Positions 46,886-55,416 of a stretch of 64,000 bases of DNA are shown piece after piece (positions within the stretch are counted from its first letter, which is position 1; every line of letters begins with the position of its first letter). This DNA comes from Candidatus Thiodiazotropha sp. (ex Monitilora ramsayi) (GTDB taxonomy: Bacteria; Pseudomonadota; Gammaproteobacteria; Chromatiales; Chromatiaceae). The position numbers and the translations under genes were made by a program. Below the pieces are notes generated by a model. That model made no database searches. It had not been told where the DNA came from and saw only the letters and a program-made list of their open reading frames with translations. The stretch covers positions 310,001 to 374,000 of the forward strand of contig JAHXIO010000005.1 in NCBI GenBank assembly GCA_025655595.1. Reading direction: 5' to 3'.

Positions 46886-47230
46886 ATGACTGTCTTGAAT
46901 AGATTGAAATATATCCCCCTGGCGGGATTAGCATTTGTCCTGGGAGTGGCCGCCGCCGAACAGGAGGCTGTGCCCGAGCCCCCGGAATTGCCGCTGCCCG
47001 ATGTGATCGTCGACGGTGAGGTGATCGAGCCGGAGGTCAAGATCATCAAAAGTGAAGAGGGCACCATCTATGAGTACCGGGTCAACGGTCAGCTCTATAT
47101 GGTGAAGGTGCAGCCGGTGAAGGGGCCTGCCTACTACATGGTCGATCGGGACGGTGATGGTGAGTTCGACTCCCGTTCCACTGACCCGACCAGTATCTCC
47201 GTACCGCAATGGATACTGATGCGTTGGTGA
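46886..47230 (+). CDS. DUF2782 exported protein
   Basis: A 114-residue protein with a signal peptide (IPLAGLAFVLGVAAA) and a compact DUF2782 domain: VKIIKSEEGTIYEYRVNGQLYMVKVQPVKGPAYYMVDRDGDG matches the family core, and it ends in PQWILMRW. The family is common beside polA in gammaproteobacteria and has no known function; here it sits between LOG and TRAP genes. Confidence 0.8.
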   Translation: MTVLNRLKYIPLAGLAFVLGVAAAEQEAVPEPPELPLPDVIVDGEVIEPEVKIIKSEEGTIYEYRVNGQLYMVKVQPVKGPAYYMVDRDGDGEFDSRSTDPTSISVPQWILMRW

Positions 47231-47246
47231 TATTCAAGCACGACCT

Positions 47247-47798
47247 ATGAACCACCCGGCGATGACCTTCCTGCAGCGACTGGCTGATCTTTTCGAGGCC
47301 GTCAATGAGTGGTTGGGCCGTGCCGTCTCCTGGTTAAGTCTGCTGATGGTGCTGGTCAGTGTGTTCGTGGTGGTCATGCGCTATGCCTTCGATCTGGGTT
47401 GGATCTGGCTGCAGGAATCGGTCACCTACATGCATGCGGCCCTATTCCTGGTCGGCGCCGCCTACACCCTCAAGCACGAAGGGCATGTGCGGGTCGATAT
47501 CTTCTACCGGGGTTTTCGGCCCGAGGTGAAGGCCTGGGTCGATCTCCTGGGCAGCTTCTTTCTGTTGCTGCCTGTCTGTCTCTTTATCTTTGCCGTCAGT
47601 TGGGATTATGTGGCTCAGTCCTGGTCCCTGCTGGAGGGGTCTCGTGAGGCGGGTGGCCTGGACGGGGTCTACCTGTTGAAGAGTCTGATTCTGGTCATGG
47701 CCGGTCTTCTGGTGCTGCAGGGGTTGGCCATCGCCATCCGCAAAATGCTAGACCTGATGAACACCCGGAACAGTGAAGGGGGGCAGGCAGAAGGGTGA
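47247..47798 (+). CDS. TRAP transporter small permease (DctQ)
   Basis: A 183-residue inner-membrane protein with four helices and the DctQ phrases VVMRYAFDLGWIWLQESVTYMHAALFLVGAAYTLKHEGHVRVD (RY...W.EE-like segment). It pairs with DctM in sodium-driven uptake of organic acids or sugars. It starts 16 bases after DUF2782 and its stop overlaps the next start as TGATG. The third component, the periplasmic binding protein DctP, is absent from the window. Confidence 0.9.
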   Translation: MNHPAMTFLQRLADLFEAVNEWLGRAVSWLSLLMVLVSVFVVVMRYAFDLGWIWLQESVTYMHAALFLVGAAYTLKHEGHVRVDIFYRGFRPEVKAWVDLLGSFFLLLPVCLFIFAVSWDYVAQSWSLLEGSREAGGLDGVYLLKSLILVMAGLLVLQGLAIAIRKMLDLMNTRNSEGGQAEG

Positions 47799-49180
47799 TG
47801 GTCGAATTTATCCCTCTGATACTCTTTCTGGTTGTCTGTCTGGTGCTGCTGCTGGGTTATCCGGTGGCATTCTCCCTCGGCGGTACGGCGCTTGCCTTCG
47901 CCTGGATCGGCGGTATGACCGGCTATTTCGACGATGCCTTCCTGCAGGCCCTGCCCAACCGGCTCTACGGCATCATGACCAATGAGACATTGATTGCAGT
48001 ACCGCTGTTTGTCTTCATGGGGGTGATGCTGGAGCGATCAAGAGTGGCGGAGAATCTGCTCGATACCATGGCGAGCCTGTTCGGTCCCCTGCGCGGCGGT
48101 TTGGGAATCTCGGTCACCCTGGTGGGCATGCTGCTGGCGGCGAGTACCGGCATCGTCGGTGCAACCGTGGTCACCATGGGGCTGCTCTCCCTGCCCACCA
48201 TGTTGAAGCGAAACTACGACCCCGGTTTCTCCACCGGCGTCATCTGCGCCTCCGGTACGCTGGGCCAGATCATTCCCCCTTCCATCATCCTGGTGCTATT
48301 GGGCGATGTACTCTCCGCCGCCTATCAGCAGGCGCAGCTCGATATGGGGATCTTCTCCCCCGATACGGTTTCGGTGGGCGATCTCTTCGTCGGCGCTTTC
48401 CTGCCGGGCCTGCTGTTGGTCCTGCTCTATCTCATTTATCAGGTCGGTGTGGCGTTTATCCGGCCGGCCTCGGTGCCGGCTATTCCCAAGGAGGAACGGG
48501 AGCAGGACTGGCGTCGTCTGATGGTTCGTGTGGTCAAGGTGCTGGTGCCGCCGCTGCTGTTGATCGTCGCCGTGCTCGGCTCCATTCTCGGCGGTCTCGC
48601 CACCCCCACGGAAGCGGCGTCAGTGGGCGCAATCGGCGCCATGTTTCTGGCGTTGTCGCAGCGTCAACTCAATCTGTCGACTTTGAAGGCTGTCGTCACC
48701 GGCACCACCAAGGTCACCAGTATGGTCTTCATGATCTTCATCGGGGCCTCGCTCTTCTCTCTGGTTTTCAGGGGGTTCGGCGGTGACGAGGTGGTGACGG
48801 ACCTGCTGACCGACCTGCCCGGTGGGGTGGTGGGTGCAATGATCGTGGTCATGCTGGTGATGTTCCTGCTCGGCTTCATCCTCGACTTTATCGAGATCAC
48901 CTTCGTGGTGGTGCCGATCGTTGGCCCAGTGCTTCTCTCCATGGGGTTGGATCCGGTCTGGTTGGGCGTGATGATCGCCATCAACCTGCAGACCTCTTTC
49001 CTTACGCCACCCTTCGGCTTCGCCCTTTTCTATCTGCGTGGCGTAGCACCCAGAGAGGTGACCACCGGCGCCATCTATCGCGGCGTCGCGCCCTTTATCG
49101 TGATTCAACTTCTGATGTTGGCACTGCTCGCCTATTGGCCGCAACTGGCGACCTGGCTGCCAGGCCTGGTCTACGGATGA
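47798..49180 (+). CDS. TRAP transporter large permease (DctM)
   Basis: A 460-residue inner-membrane protein with about 12 helices, the transport subunit of a TRAP system. Family landmarks are PLFVFMGVMLERS, GVICASGTLGQIIPPSIILVLLGDVL and LQTSFLTPPFGFALFYLRG. ATG 47798 overlaps the dctQ stop by one base (TGATG); a GTG at 47795 is the only alternative. The C-terminus overlaps the phosphatidyltransferase start by four bases. Substrate unknown. Confidence 0.93.
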   Translation: MVEFIPLILFLVVCLVLLLGYPVAFSLGGTALAFAWIGGMTGYFDDAFLQALPNRLYGIMTNETLIAVPLFVFMGVMLERSRVAENLLDTMASLFGPLRGGLGISVTLVGMLLAASTGIVGATVVTMGLLSLPTMLKRNYDPGFSTGVICASGTLGQIIPPSIILVLLGDVLSAAYQQAQLDMGIFSPDTVSVGDLFVGAFLPGLLLVLLYLIYQVGVAFIRPASVPAIPKEEREQDWRRLMVRVVKVLVPPLLLIVAVLGSILGGLATPTEAASVGAIGAMFLALSQRQLNLSTLKAVVTGTTKVTSMVFMIFIGASLFSLVFRGFGGDEVVTDLLTDLPGGVVGAMIVVMLVMFLLGFILDFIEITFVVVPIVGPVLLSMGLDPVWLGVMIAINLQTSFLTPPFGFALFYLRGVAPREVTTGAIYRGVAPFIVIQLLMLALLAYWPQLATWLPGLVYG

Positions 49181-49776
49181 TCAGGGGTCTAAGACGATTC
49201 AGCACCGTCCCGAACCTGCTCAGCCTGCTGCGTATTCTGCTGGCCCCTTTGATGCTGTGGTCAGCGATCGAGGGACAAAAGACACTCTTCTTGACACTCC
49301 TTACTATCGCCTGGCTGAGTGACTGGCTCGATGGTCTGCTGGCCCGTATGACCGATCAGGTCAGCAGTTTCGGTTCAAAACTGGATAGCCTGGGTGATTT
49401 GGTCATCTACATGACGCTGCCGGTTGGCATCTACCTGCTGTGGCCGGAAGTGATCGAGGATGAAGCCTATACGATTCTGGCTGCACTGTTTGCCTACCTC
49501 ACCGCCCATGCCGCGGCTTTGATCAAGTTCAGGCAATTGGCCGGCTATCATATGTGGTCGGCAAAGTTCACCGCAGCCTTGATGGCGGTTGGATTGCTGT
49601 TGATGTTGGGTATGGGTATCCACTGGCCTTTTCGCCTGGCAGTTGCCTGCCTTCTGCTTTCCGCATGTGAAAGTATTCTGATCACTTTGAAACTGGATGC
49701 GTTTAGGAATGATATTCCTACCGTGTTTCATCTAAAGCGTGAAAATCGAGCCCAGTCTCATATGACAGACGATTAG
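49177..49776 (+). CDS. CDP-alcohol phosphatidyltransferase
   Basis: A 199-residue inner-membrane enzyme that joins a CDP-diacylglycerol (or CDP-alcohol) to an alcohol to make a phospholipid. The family signature DG-x2-AR-x8-G-x3-D-x3-D is complete in DWLDGLLARMTDQVSSFGSKLDSLGD. Six hydrophobic helices are visible. The start overlaps the dctM stop as ATGA. It resembles PgsA-type proteins, but placement in a TRAP operon is odd and the alcohol substrate cannot be told from sequence. Confidence 0.88.
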   Translation: MIRGLRRFSTVPNLLSLLRILLAPLMLWSAIEGQKTLFLTLLTIAWLSDWLDGLLARMTDQVSSFGSKLDSLGDLVIYMTLPVGIYLLWPEVIEDEAYTILAALFAYLTAHAAALIKFRQLAGYHMWSAKFTAALMAVGLLLMLGMGIHWPFRLAVACLLLSACESILITLKLDAFRNDIPTVFHLKRENRAQSHMTDD

Positions 49777-49894
49777 ATCCGCTTCGACATCCCTCAACAT
49801 CAAGCTGTTTATTCCCCGATGATCTATTGCAACTCAATGCACCTGTGCTATTGCTTCAAGTAGGCATCATAAAAAATATAGGCCGGAGGATGTC

Positions 49895-50833
49895 ATGTCA
49901 CAACGTCGTCTATTGTGTTTCGGACTCTATTTTTCACTCTTGCTGCTGATCGTTGCGGTGATCCCGATCGGTTGTAATGGCGGCGGTGGAGGCGGCTCAA
50001 TCGGTATCAGCAGTACCGGTGTGGTTACGGTAAACACAGGAGCTGTTGGTAAAAATATTGTGTTGAATGATGGTGTGCCCAAGCAGATCATCAAGCAGCT
50101 CAATTTCACGGTGGGGAACTTCGGCGGCCCCTATGAGGGATTGACCGTCGATCTTTCCGCGCACATTCCCTGGGTGACGGTAACGCCTGCAGGACCCCGT
50201 GCCGCACCGGCATCGAATACCGCATCAAAACTTCTGACCACCCCCAGTGCCACCATGGATATCTATCTCGCCAGGGAGGAGGATGTCGATACGGTTTGTA
50301 CAACGGGCATTCACTACGGGCCATTTGAGATATTCACGGACGATACGGATTCTCAGGTTGGCGATGTACAGCCGGCGTCGATAACCGCCACCGAAGCAAC
50401 CGTCGATATCATCAACGCCGGGTCACTGGTGATCTGCATGATCGTCACGCCTGTCATAGACGCCACCGTGGATCTCGACAGTGTGTCGTTCGATCTGGAC
50501 GAGTGCACCACGCCTCCTGCAGATATAGCGGGTTCGTGGCAAGGTACCTATTTTTGTACGGGTACCTGTCCGGAAAGTGGCAATGTGTCTCTGACAGTCA
50601 CGCAGGACCCGGCAAACATGTCCCGTGCGAGTTACACAGATGACAGCGGCGCGAGCTATCAAGGGAGTGTCTGCGGCAATAAATTCAGCTACACGGGCGG
50701 TGTGCCCGGCAACTACGACGAGAGCGGCACCTTTATTCTCGACAGTCCAGGCTCGGCATCCAAGACCTCGACCTTCAGGGATATCTCCGGTTTCTGTTCC
50801 GGTACCTGTACCGACGTGTTGACGAAAAACTGA
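49895..50833 (+). CDS. Lipoprotein of unknown function with Gly-rich linker
   Basis: A 312-residue lipoprotein (lipobox PIGC) followed by a run of glycines and two beta-rich regions. Residues ~60-190 look like an all-beta domain. The last ~100 residues (ITGSWQGTY-like: IAGSWQGTYFCTGTCPESGNVSLTVTQ) resemble small lipocalin-like or exported barrels with four or more cysteines. I cannot name the family. GGAGG before the ATG supports translation. Monocistronic. Confidence 0.72.
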   Translation: MSQRRLLCFGLYFSLLLLIVAVIPIGCNGGGGGGSIGISSTGVVTVNTGAVGKNIVLNDGVPKQIIKQLNFTVGNFGGPYEGLTVDLSAHIPWVTVTPAGPRAAPASNTASKLLTTPSATMDIYLAREEDVDTVCTTGIHYGPFEIFTDDTDSQVGDVQPASITATEATVDIINAGSLVICMIVTPVIDATVDLDSVSFDLDECTTPPADIAGSWQGTYFCTGTCPESGNVSLTVTQDPANMSRASYTDDSGASYQGSVCGNKFSYTGGVPGNYDESGTFILDSPGSASKTSTFRDISGFCSGTCTDVLTKN

Positions 50834-50908
50834 AAGCCGTAATGTGCTTGGCTCTCAAATGCCGTGCCATTAAAAGATGCGTGATAAGGAGGTCTGCTCA
50901 GTTGAGTG

Positions 50909-51475
50909 TCATTTGGGTTTGAACTCGAACTTCTGCCCGCCGATGGAGGCCTCATACATCAAGCCGCCCTTCGCCACGGTGAATACAGCCATGCCTTTAT
51001 GGTAGTTACCGACGGTATTGGCATCGTGTTTACCTCCGCTGGCCCCGGCGGAACTGCCGGTGGTAGTGGCGGCTGCTGAAGCGCCCGCGGTGATGGCGAC
51101 CGCGGTGGCCTGAGCGCCGAATTCGAAATTACCGCCTGTGAACTCCTCATAGGCCCGCTTATCCTGAAAGAAGATAATCTGGCTATAGGCCTGCCCGCCG
51201 AGTTGAAAGCCGAGGGTGACCTGCGTCATGCTGGTTTCACCTGTTATCTGTCCGCCCACATAGACTTGGCCCTTGCCGTAAGCGCCGCCCACTCCGATAC
51301 CTGCTTTGCCAATGGTTGGAAAGAGGGCGTATCCATAAGCGTTATTAAAGAAATTTCCGCTCTCACCGGCTTCTCTGAACACCTTCTGCGCCTCTTTATA
51401 AGCATCCGCCTGCGCACTGGCAAAGGGGAGTGCGAAGAGCAGCAAGACTATGGTCATGGGAATGGCTTTGTTCAT
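50909..51475 (-). CDS. SYLF/YSC84-domain exported protein
   Basis: A 188-residue protein with a signal peptide (IVLLLFALPFASAQA) and a SYLF-like domain (FNNAYGYALFPTIGKAGIGVGGAYGKGQVYVGG and VTLGFQLGGQAYSQIIFFQDKRAYEEF). In eukaryotes the related domain binds phosphoinositides and membranes; bacterial members are periplasmic and uncharacterised. A Gly/Ala/Ser-rich insertion lies at ~130-150. GGAGAAT precedes the ATG. Convergent with the lipoprotein gene. Confidence 0.8.
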   Translation of the reverse strand: MNKAIPMTIVLLLFALPFASAQADAYKEAQKVFREAGESGNFFNNAYGYALFPTIGKAGIGVGGAYGKGQVYVGGQITGETSMTQVTLGFQLGGQAYSQIIFFQDKRAYEEFTGGNFEFGAQATAVAITAGASAAATTTGSSAGASGGKHDANTVGNYHKGMAVFTVAKGGLMYEASIGGQKFEFKPK

Positions 51476-51703
51476 TTTATTCTCCTGTTGGGGCGTGCCG
51501 GTGGGAAGGATCGGCCACTAGTTCCGACAGCGATTCGGGATGACGGTTCCTACCGAGTAAAGCAACTAGAGGAGATGCTGTGATAAAGCGCGGTAGCTTA
51601 TTGACGATTGGTGAATGCGTGGAGAAAGGTCGGGTTCACAGGCTGTCGTGTGTAGAGGTCTCAAGCCATCCATGGCGGTGAACCCGACTGAAGCAGCCGA
51701 TAT

Positions 51704-51901
51704 TTATTTTTGTTGAGAGATATAGAGAGCGGTTGCAGCGTCCACCTTTGCAGTAGCAGACTGGCGAAGCGCCTGATTGGTTTTGTCTTCCATACTGTCG
51801 AGACGGGCAGTGAGTTTCGCCATCTCTTCGTTATTGGCACAGCCACTCAATGCGGTGAGAGAGATCAGACCCGCAAGGGCCGCCAGGACGCTTTTCTTCA
51901 T
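51704..51901 (-). CDS. Small Lpp/OprI-type alanine-zipper lipoprotein
   Basis: A 65-residue lipoprotein: MKKSVLAALAGLISLTALSGCANN with lipobox LSGC, then a short coiled coil (MAKLTARLDSMEDKTNQALRQSATAKVDAATALYISQQ) with Ala/hydrophobic heptads and a C-terminal basic residue (QQK). This is the build of murein lipoprotein Lpp/OprI, whose C-terminal Lys is linked to peptidoglycan. The frame extends upstream to 52063, but that part lacks the signal layout; GGAAAT-type ribosome sites and the lipobox fix the start at 51901. Confidence 0.82.
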   Translation of the reverse strand: MKKSVLAALAGLISLTALSGCANNEEMAKLTARLDSMEDKTNQALRQSATAKVDAATALYISQQK

Positions 51902-52073
51902 GTGAGATTTCCTCTTGATTGCGACATCAGCATTTATCGAACAGAACGATGAGGTAATACTTTGAAGCGTCGATCTTTGCATTCCGGTATGACAGGCGGA
52001 TGCCGGAAAGGTGACGATTGTCTTACCGGTTTGAGTAGAGCGTTGAAGGGGTCCGGTGATCACCGGCCCGAAC

Positions 52074-52682
52074 TTATTGAGAGAGCGCCTGTAGCAGTTT
52101 CTGCAGTGCCTGGCCCCGATGACTGAGACTGTTTTTGACCTCGGGTGGCAGCTCCGCCGAGCTGCAACCGTGTGTAGGGACGAAGAAGATGGGGTCGTAG
52201 CCGAAGCCGTTCTCCCCCTGGGGTTGATGCAGCAGCCGTCCTTCCCAGGTGCCCTGGCAGATAATCGGAGTCGGATCTTCCGCGTGTCGCATATACACCA
52301 TCAGGCATTGGAAACGGGCGGTTCGCTGATCGCCAGGTATATCCTTCACAATTTCCAGCAGTTTCTCCAGGTTCGCCTGGTCGGAAGCGCCTTCGCCGGC
52401 GAAGCGGGCGGAGTAGATGCCGGGTGCTCCGCTGAGGGCGTCCACCTCGATGCCCGAATCGTCGGCGATGGCCGGAAGACCGCTGAGGCTGGAAGCATGC
52501 CGTGCCTTCTTGATGGCGTTCTCCACAAAGCTCAGGCCGTCCTCCACTGCATCGGGGATATCAAACTCCCTCTGCGGTACGACCTGGATCTGCGCGCTTG
52601 CCAGCAGTTGATTGATCTCTCGAACCTTGCCCGCATTGTTGCTGGCCAGTACGATCTTTTCGCCGGTGTGGTGAACTGTCAT
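52074..52682 (-). CDS. rdgB: dITP/XTP pyrophosphatase (RdgB/HAM1)
   Basis: A 202-residue house-cleaning NTPase that hydrolyses dITP, ITP and XTP to monophosphates, keeping deaminated purines out of DNA. Family motifs are [37 protein letters not shown] and LSHRGQALQ. It lies 120 bases downstream of rph on the same strand, the conserved rph-rdgB order in gammaproteobacteria. Confidence 0.95.
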   Translation of the reverse strand: MTVHHTGEKIVLASNNAGKVREINQLLASAQIQVVPQREFDIPDAVEDGLSFVENAIKKARHASSLSGLPAIADDSGIEVDALSGAPGIYSARFAGEGASDQANLEKLLEIVKDIPGDQRTARFQCLMVYMRHAEDPTPIICQGTWEGRLLHQPQGENGFGYDPIFFVPTHGCSSAELPPEVKNSLSHRGQALQKLLQALSQ

Positions 52683-52745
52683 CTGTTAACTTCCTTTTCT
52701 ACTTGTTGCGCTATTTTGCGGGGCTGAGTCCGACCCGGGATTTCG

Positions 52746-52780
52746 CCCCTCTCCCTCAGAGAGGGAATTAGGGTGAGAGG
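52746..52780. repeat. Small palindromic intergenic repeat
   Basis: CCCCTCTCCCTCAGAGAGGG followed by AATTAGGGTGAGAGG resembles a widespread gammaproteobacterial intergenic palindrome. It sits between rph and rdgB and may affect the message there. The family assignment is from memory, not search. Confidence 0.45.
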
Positions 52781-52804
52781 TTCTAAGCTGACACCAATAT
52801 TGTA

Positions 52805-53521
52805 TCAAGCTCCCAGGGTATCACGCTGAATCTTCACGATCTGATCGATACCCTGTCCCGCCAGATCGAGCATGGCATTGAGTTCGTCACGGCTATAGGC
52901 AGCCCCTTCGGCGGTACCCTGCACCTCGATGAAACCGCCCTGGTCGTTCATCACCACGTTCATGTCGGTTTCGGCGTTGGAGTCCTCGGCGTAGTCCAGA
53001 TCGAGTACCGGTGTGCCGTTGAAGACGCCCACCGAGACCGAGGCGACCATGCCGATCATGGGATCACTGTCCAGCAGTCCCAGCTCCTGCGTGTGCCTGA
53101 TGGCATCGGCCAGAGCCACACAGGCACCGGAGATGGAGGCGGTACGGGTACCACCGTCCGCCTGGATCACATCGCAGTCGAGGGTGATGGTGCGCTCGCC
53201 CAAAGCCTTCAGATCCACCGCCGCACGCAGTGAGCGGCCGATCAGGCGTTGGATCTCAAGGGTGCGCCCCCCCTGCTTGCCACGGGCCGCCTCACGCCCC
53301 ATGCGGTCGGTAGTGGAGCGGGGCAGCATGCCGTATTCCGCCGTGATCCAACCCTGTCCGGCGCCGTTGAGAAAACGGGGTACCCGCTCCTCCACCGTGG
53401 CGGTGCAGATCACCTGAGTGTCGCCAAAACAGACAAGCACCGAACCTTCGGCATGCTTGGTATATCGGCGGGTAATCTTAATTTGGCGCAGTTCGTCGGG
53501 TCGACGTCCGGATGGTCTCAT
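52805..53521 (-). CDS. rph: Ribonuclease PH
   Basis: A 238-residue phosphorolytic 3'-5' exoribonuclease that trims tRNA precursors and structured RNA ends. Conserved parts include [55 protein letters not shown] and [19 protein letters not shown] (metal aspartates). It heads the rph-rdgB pair. The frame beyond 53521 upstream is not part of the gene. Confidence 0.96.
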   Translation of the reverse strand: MRPSGRRPDELRQIKITRRYTKHAEGSVLVCFGDTQVICTATVEERVPRFLNGAGQGWITAEYGMLPRSTTDRMGREAARGKQGGRTLEIQRLIGRSLRAAVDLKALGERTITLDCDVIQADGGTRTASISGACVALADAIRHTQELGLLDSDPMIGMVASVSVGVFNGTPVLDLDYAEDSNAETDMNVVMNDQGGFIEVQGTAEGAAYSRDELNAMLDLAGQGIDQIVKIQRDTLGA

Positions 53522-53836
53522 GGGGTAGCTCCTGGGTCGTTTGTAATATTTCGGGCCCGCTTCCTGCCGACCTCGATAGCTTTATGGGGGCCGTATTATG
53601 GGTGAATGTCGTGTCGATGTCAGCCATTGGGCGTGGTTGGTGCCTCTGATAGAGCGGTCGTAGACCCGCCGTGATAAGAAAGGACGCCAATGCCCATTGC
53701 CTTCGCCATATCGCCCATAAGACTTGCAATAAGTTCTGGCGGAGCATTAAAAAGCTTGCCGTTCGACGACAGGAGCTGCGAATACGAAAATAAAAGCCCT
53801 ATGCAACACACTTCACAATATATCAGTGAGGTTATC
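53522..53836. other. Intergenic region upstream of rph
   Basis: About 315 bases before the tandem repeat array. No recognised gene lies here; the rph promoter should be within it. Short frames on both strands (for example 53690-53935 plus) merge into the repeats. Confidence 0.4.
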
Positions 53837-54286
53837 AGCTCCCTGGTTGAAGCAAATAACATGAAGAGCGAAGCTATTTGCCTCGCAGGTGGAGCAAATA
53901 GCTTCGATAACGACAATAATAACAGCGGTTGTTGAGTAAAAAGCATCGTTAACTGAGCTATTAGCTTCATGAGAGGAGCAAAAAGCATCGTTAACGAAGT
54001 TAATAGCTTCGTTTATGAAGTAAAAAACCTCGTTCATGGAGTCAATTGCTTCGTTGACGGAGTCGAAACTATCGTTAGCGGAGCCAATCGCTTCGCTCGC
54101 GGAGCTAAAAGCATCGTTTACGGTGAAAATAGCATCGATCATGACAAAAATAACAGGGTCAATGATATTAAATGCATCGATGACGAAGGTGAATGCTTCG
54201 TGCTTGACGACAAAAGCAGGGATGTCGAAGGAAACCGATGCGATAGCGGGCTTGTCCTCTTCTCTAACATGCGGCATGCCGTCCAT
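53813..54286 (-). CDS. Possible heptad-repeat protein encoded by the 21-bp array
   Basis: The minus strand is open for 157 codons from ATG 54286. Translation is a chain of seven-residue units close to [FI]-x-[SF]-[VA]-N-[DE]-A, for example INFVNDA and FDSVNEA, which could form an amphipathic helix or coiled coil. The plus strand has two in-frame stops in the same register, so the minus strand is the more likely coding strand. Against this, there is no good ribosome site and no domain outside the repeats. It might be a small repeat protein or a decayed fragment. Confidence 0.35.
   Translation of the reverse strand: MDGMPHVREEDKPAIASVSFDIPAFVVKHEAFTFVIDAFNIIDPVIFVMIDAIFTVNDAFSSASEAIGSANDSFDSVNEAIDSMNEVFYFINEAINFVNDAFCSSHEANSSVNDAFYSTTAVIIVVIEAICSTCEANSFALHVICFNQGADNLTDIL
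53837..54235. repeat. Degenerate 21-bp tandem repeat array (19 units)
   Basis: Nineteen consecutive 21-base units keep exact register with no insertions or deletions. A typical unit is AGC-ATC-GTT-AAC-GAA-GTT-AAT, and the first three bases are most often AGC or TGC. Units carry internal symmetry (CTTCGTTNNCGAAG-like), so both strands give similar motifs. Neighbouring units alternate between TTC and ATC forms on the plus strand, hinting at a 42-base higher-order unit. Sequence divergence is high while length is constant. Confidence 0.85.
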
Positions 54287-54848
54287 CAAGCAAACTCAGA
54301 TATCTCGTGTCTCAGAGATAATCGCCCCACCGGAATGGAACGCAGGTGTGGTTGAGAAAAGCCCCAGGCCTCTACTACACAGAAAAAAAGAGGGGGGCTG
54401 CACAAACCTTTTGAGCGAGTCACCGAAAACCGAAATCCCTGACATTTACCAAAGCCAGCGGCGAAAAAAGCGGTACCTACCCATACCGAGTAGGAGTATG
54501 TGAGTAGTTGTACCGGCGGGCAGCCAGGTCCACTGCATTCATACGTTCTGACCAATCAACAGTCGGGTTCCAACATGATAGGAACAAGCCAATAGGATCG
54601 GATAAGCGGTATTCCACTTGCAGGGTGGTGTAGGAAAATGCCTACAGACAACCATTATTCGATATGTCATCTTTGTTTGAGAGGGGGATTAATCCTCATC
54701 TAATCAAAAGCATGTGGCGATAAATCATGACAGGTGCTGGATCATGGGGGGTGGCGGATTGCAGTCATGCTGAGAACATATTTGCAATATATCGCAATAT
54801 CAGTGTGCGCTATATATTCCAATATCACTGCGTGCAAGATAATACGCT
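54287..54848. other. Non-coding stretch leading into the cassette array
   Basis: About 560 bases with no convincing gene and no integrase fragment I can recognise. Near the right end two related AT-rich segments (CAATATCAGTG and CAATATCACTG) are repeated 31 bases apart, directly before a GTTAGGG core. Confidence 0.4.
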
Positions 54849-54861
54849 GTTAGGGGTTTAA

Positions 54862-55332
54862 GTGAATACCATCGATAAATGGGCCGAGCGCGTTTACTCC
54901 GAAACTGATTTCGGTCGCAGTGTCGCGACCTCAGTAGCGGGCGTTATTGGGCTCGCCGTGTATCTGGTATTCGGTGATTGGGTCATAGCTGCCTTCGCCT
55001 CAATCATTACTTTCCCAATCGTCCGTCTAATCGCTGCCGGGTTTCACGAAAAGGCTACCCGACATGCGAAACGCCGTATCGAGCGCGAGGAAGCGGAACA
55101 GATTTACGATAGATTGAGTAAGGGAGAGAAGGAAGTGGTTCAGGCATTCGTCAAGGCGGGTGGCACCGCCCTCACTTGGTCACAGGTCAATAGTCTATCA
55201 TTGCCTGCGCCCGCCGTTGAGTCACTAATTCAAAGGGAGATTTTGTGGACCTCTATGACAGCAGATGGAATGCGAGAAACCTTTGCCCTTGATTCCGCGG
55301 TATTTGATGTTGGTCAGGACAAGGCTGAATAA
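54862..55332 (+). CDS. Membrane protein, possibly SieB-like (cassette 1)
   Basis: A 156-residue protein starting at GTG, seven bases after the GTTAGGG core. A hydrophobic region at ~22-60 forms two membrane helices, followed by a charged helix (KATRHAKRRIEREEAEQIYDRLS) and a C-terminal domain (KGEKEVVQAFVKAGGTALTWSQVNSLSLPAPAVESLI) that looks like a small winged helix. The order (two helices, LSxxEK..V..F, short wing domain) recalls the superinfection-exclusion SieB family, but I see this only as a general resemblance. Unknown function; phage exclusion is a guess. Confidence 0.6.
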   Translation: MNTIDKWAERVYSETDFGRSVATSVAGVIGLAVYLVFGDWVIAAFASIITFPIVRLIAAGFHEKATRHAKRRIEREEAEQIYDRLSKGEKEVVQAFVKAGGTALTWSQVNSLSLPAPAVESLIQREILWTSMTADGMRETFALDSAVFDVGQDKAE

Positions 55333-55341
55333 CATGGATGC

Positions 55342-55407
55342 CCCTAACCAATCGCTCAAGCCTGGACCGCGCAAACAGCGCGCGGCCAATTAGCTCAGCC
55401 GTTAGGT
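55342..55407 (+). repeat. attC site 1
   Basis: Starts with inverse core CCCTAAC and ends with core GTTAGGT (55401-55407), which pair. The centre CTGGACCGCGC-AAACA-GCGCGCGGCC forms an imperfect stem. It lies between the stop of cassette 1 and the start of cassette 2, nine bases downstream of the stop. Confidence 0.75.
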
Positions 55408-55416
55408 GTAAATGGA

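Noticed and set aside
51902-52063. N-terminal extension of the Lpp-like lipoprotein
   Set aside because: The extra 54 residues would bury the lipoprotein signal; the MKKS start with the LSGC lipobox is the normal form.
53837-54235. CRISPR array
   Set aside because: The units are 21 bases, contiguous and have no spacers between conserved repeats; no cas genes lie near.
53522-54848. An integron integrase beside the cassette array
   Set aside because: Both strands were read for tyrosine-recombinase motifs (the R...H-x-x-R...Y box) and none was found, so the array is described as integrase-less.
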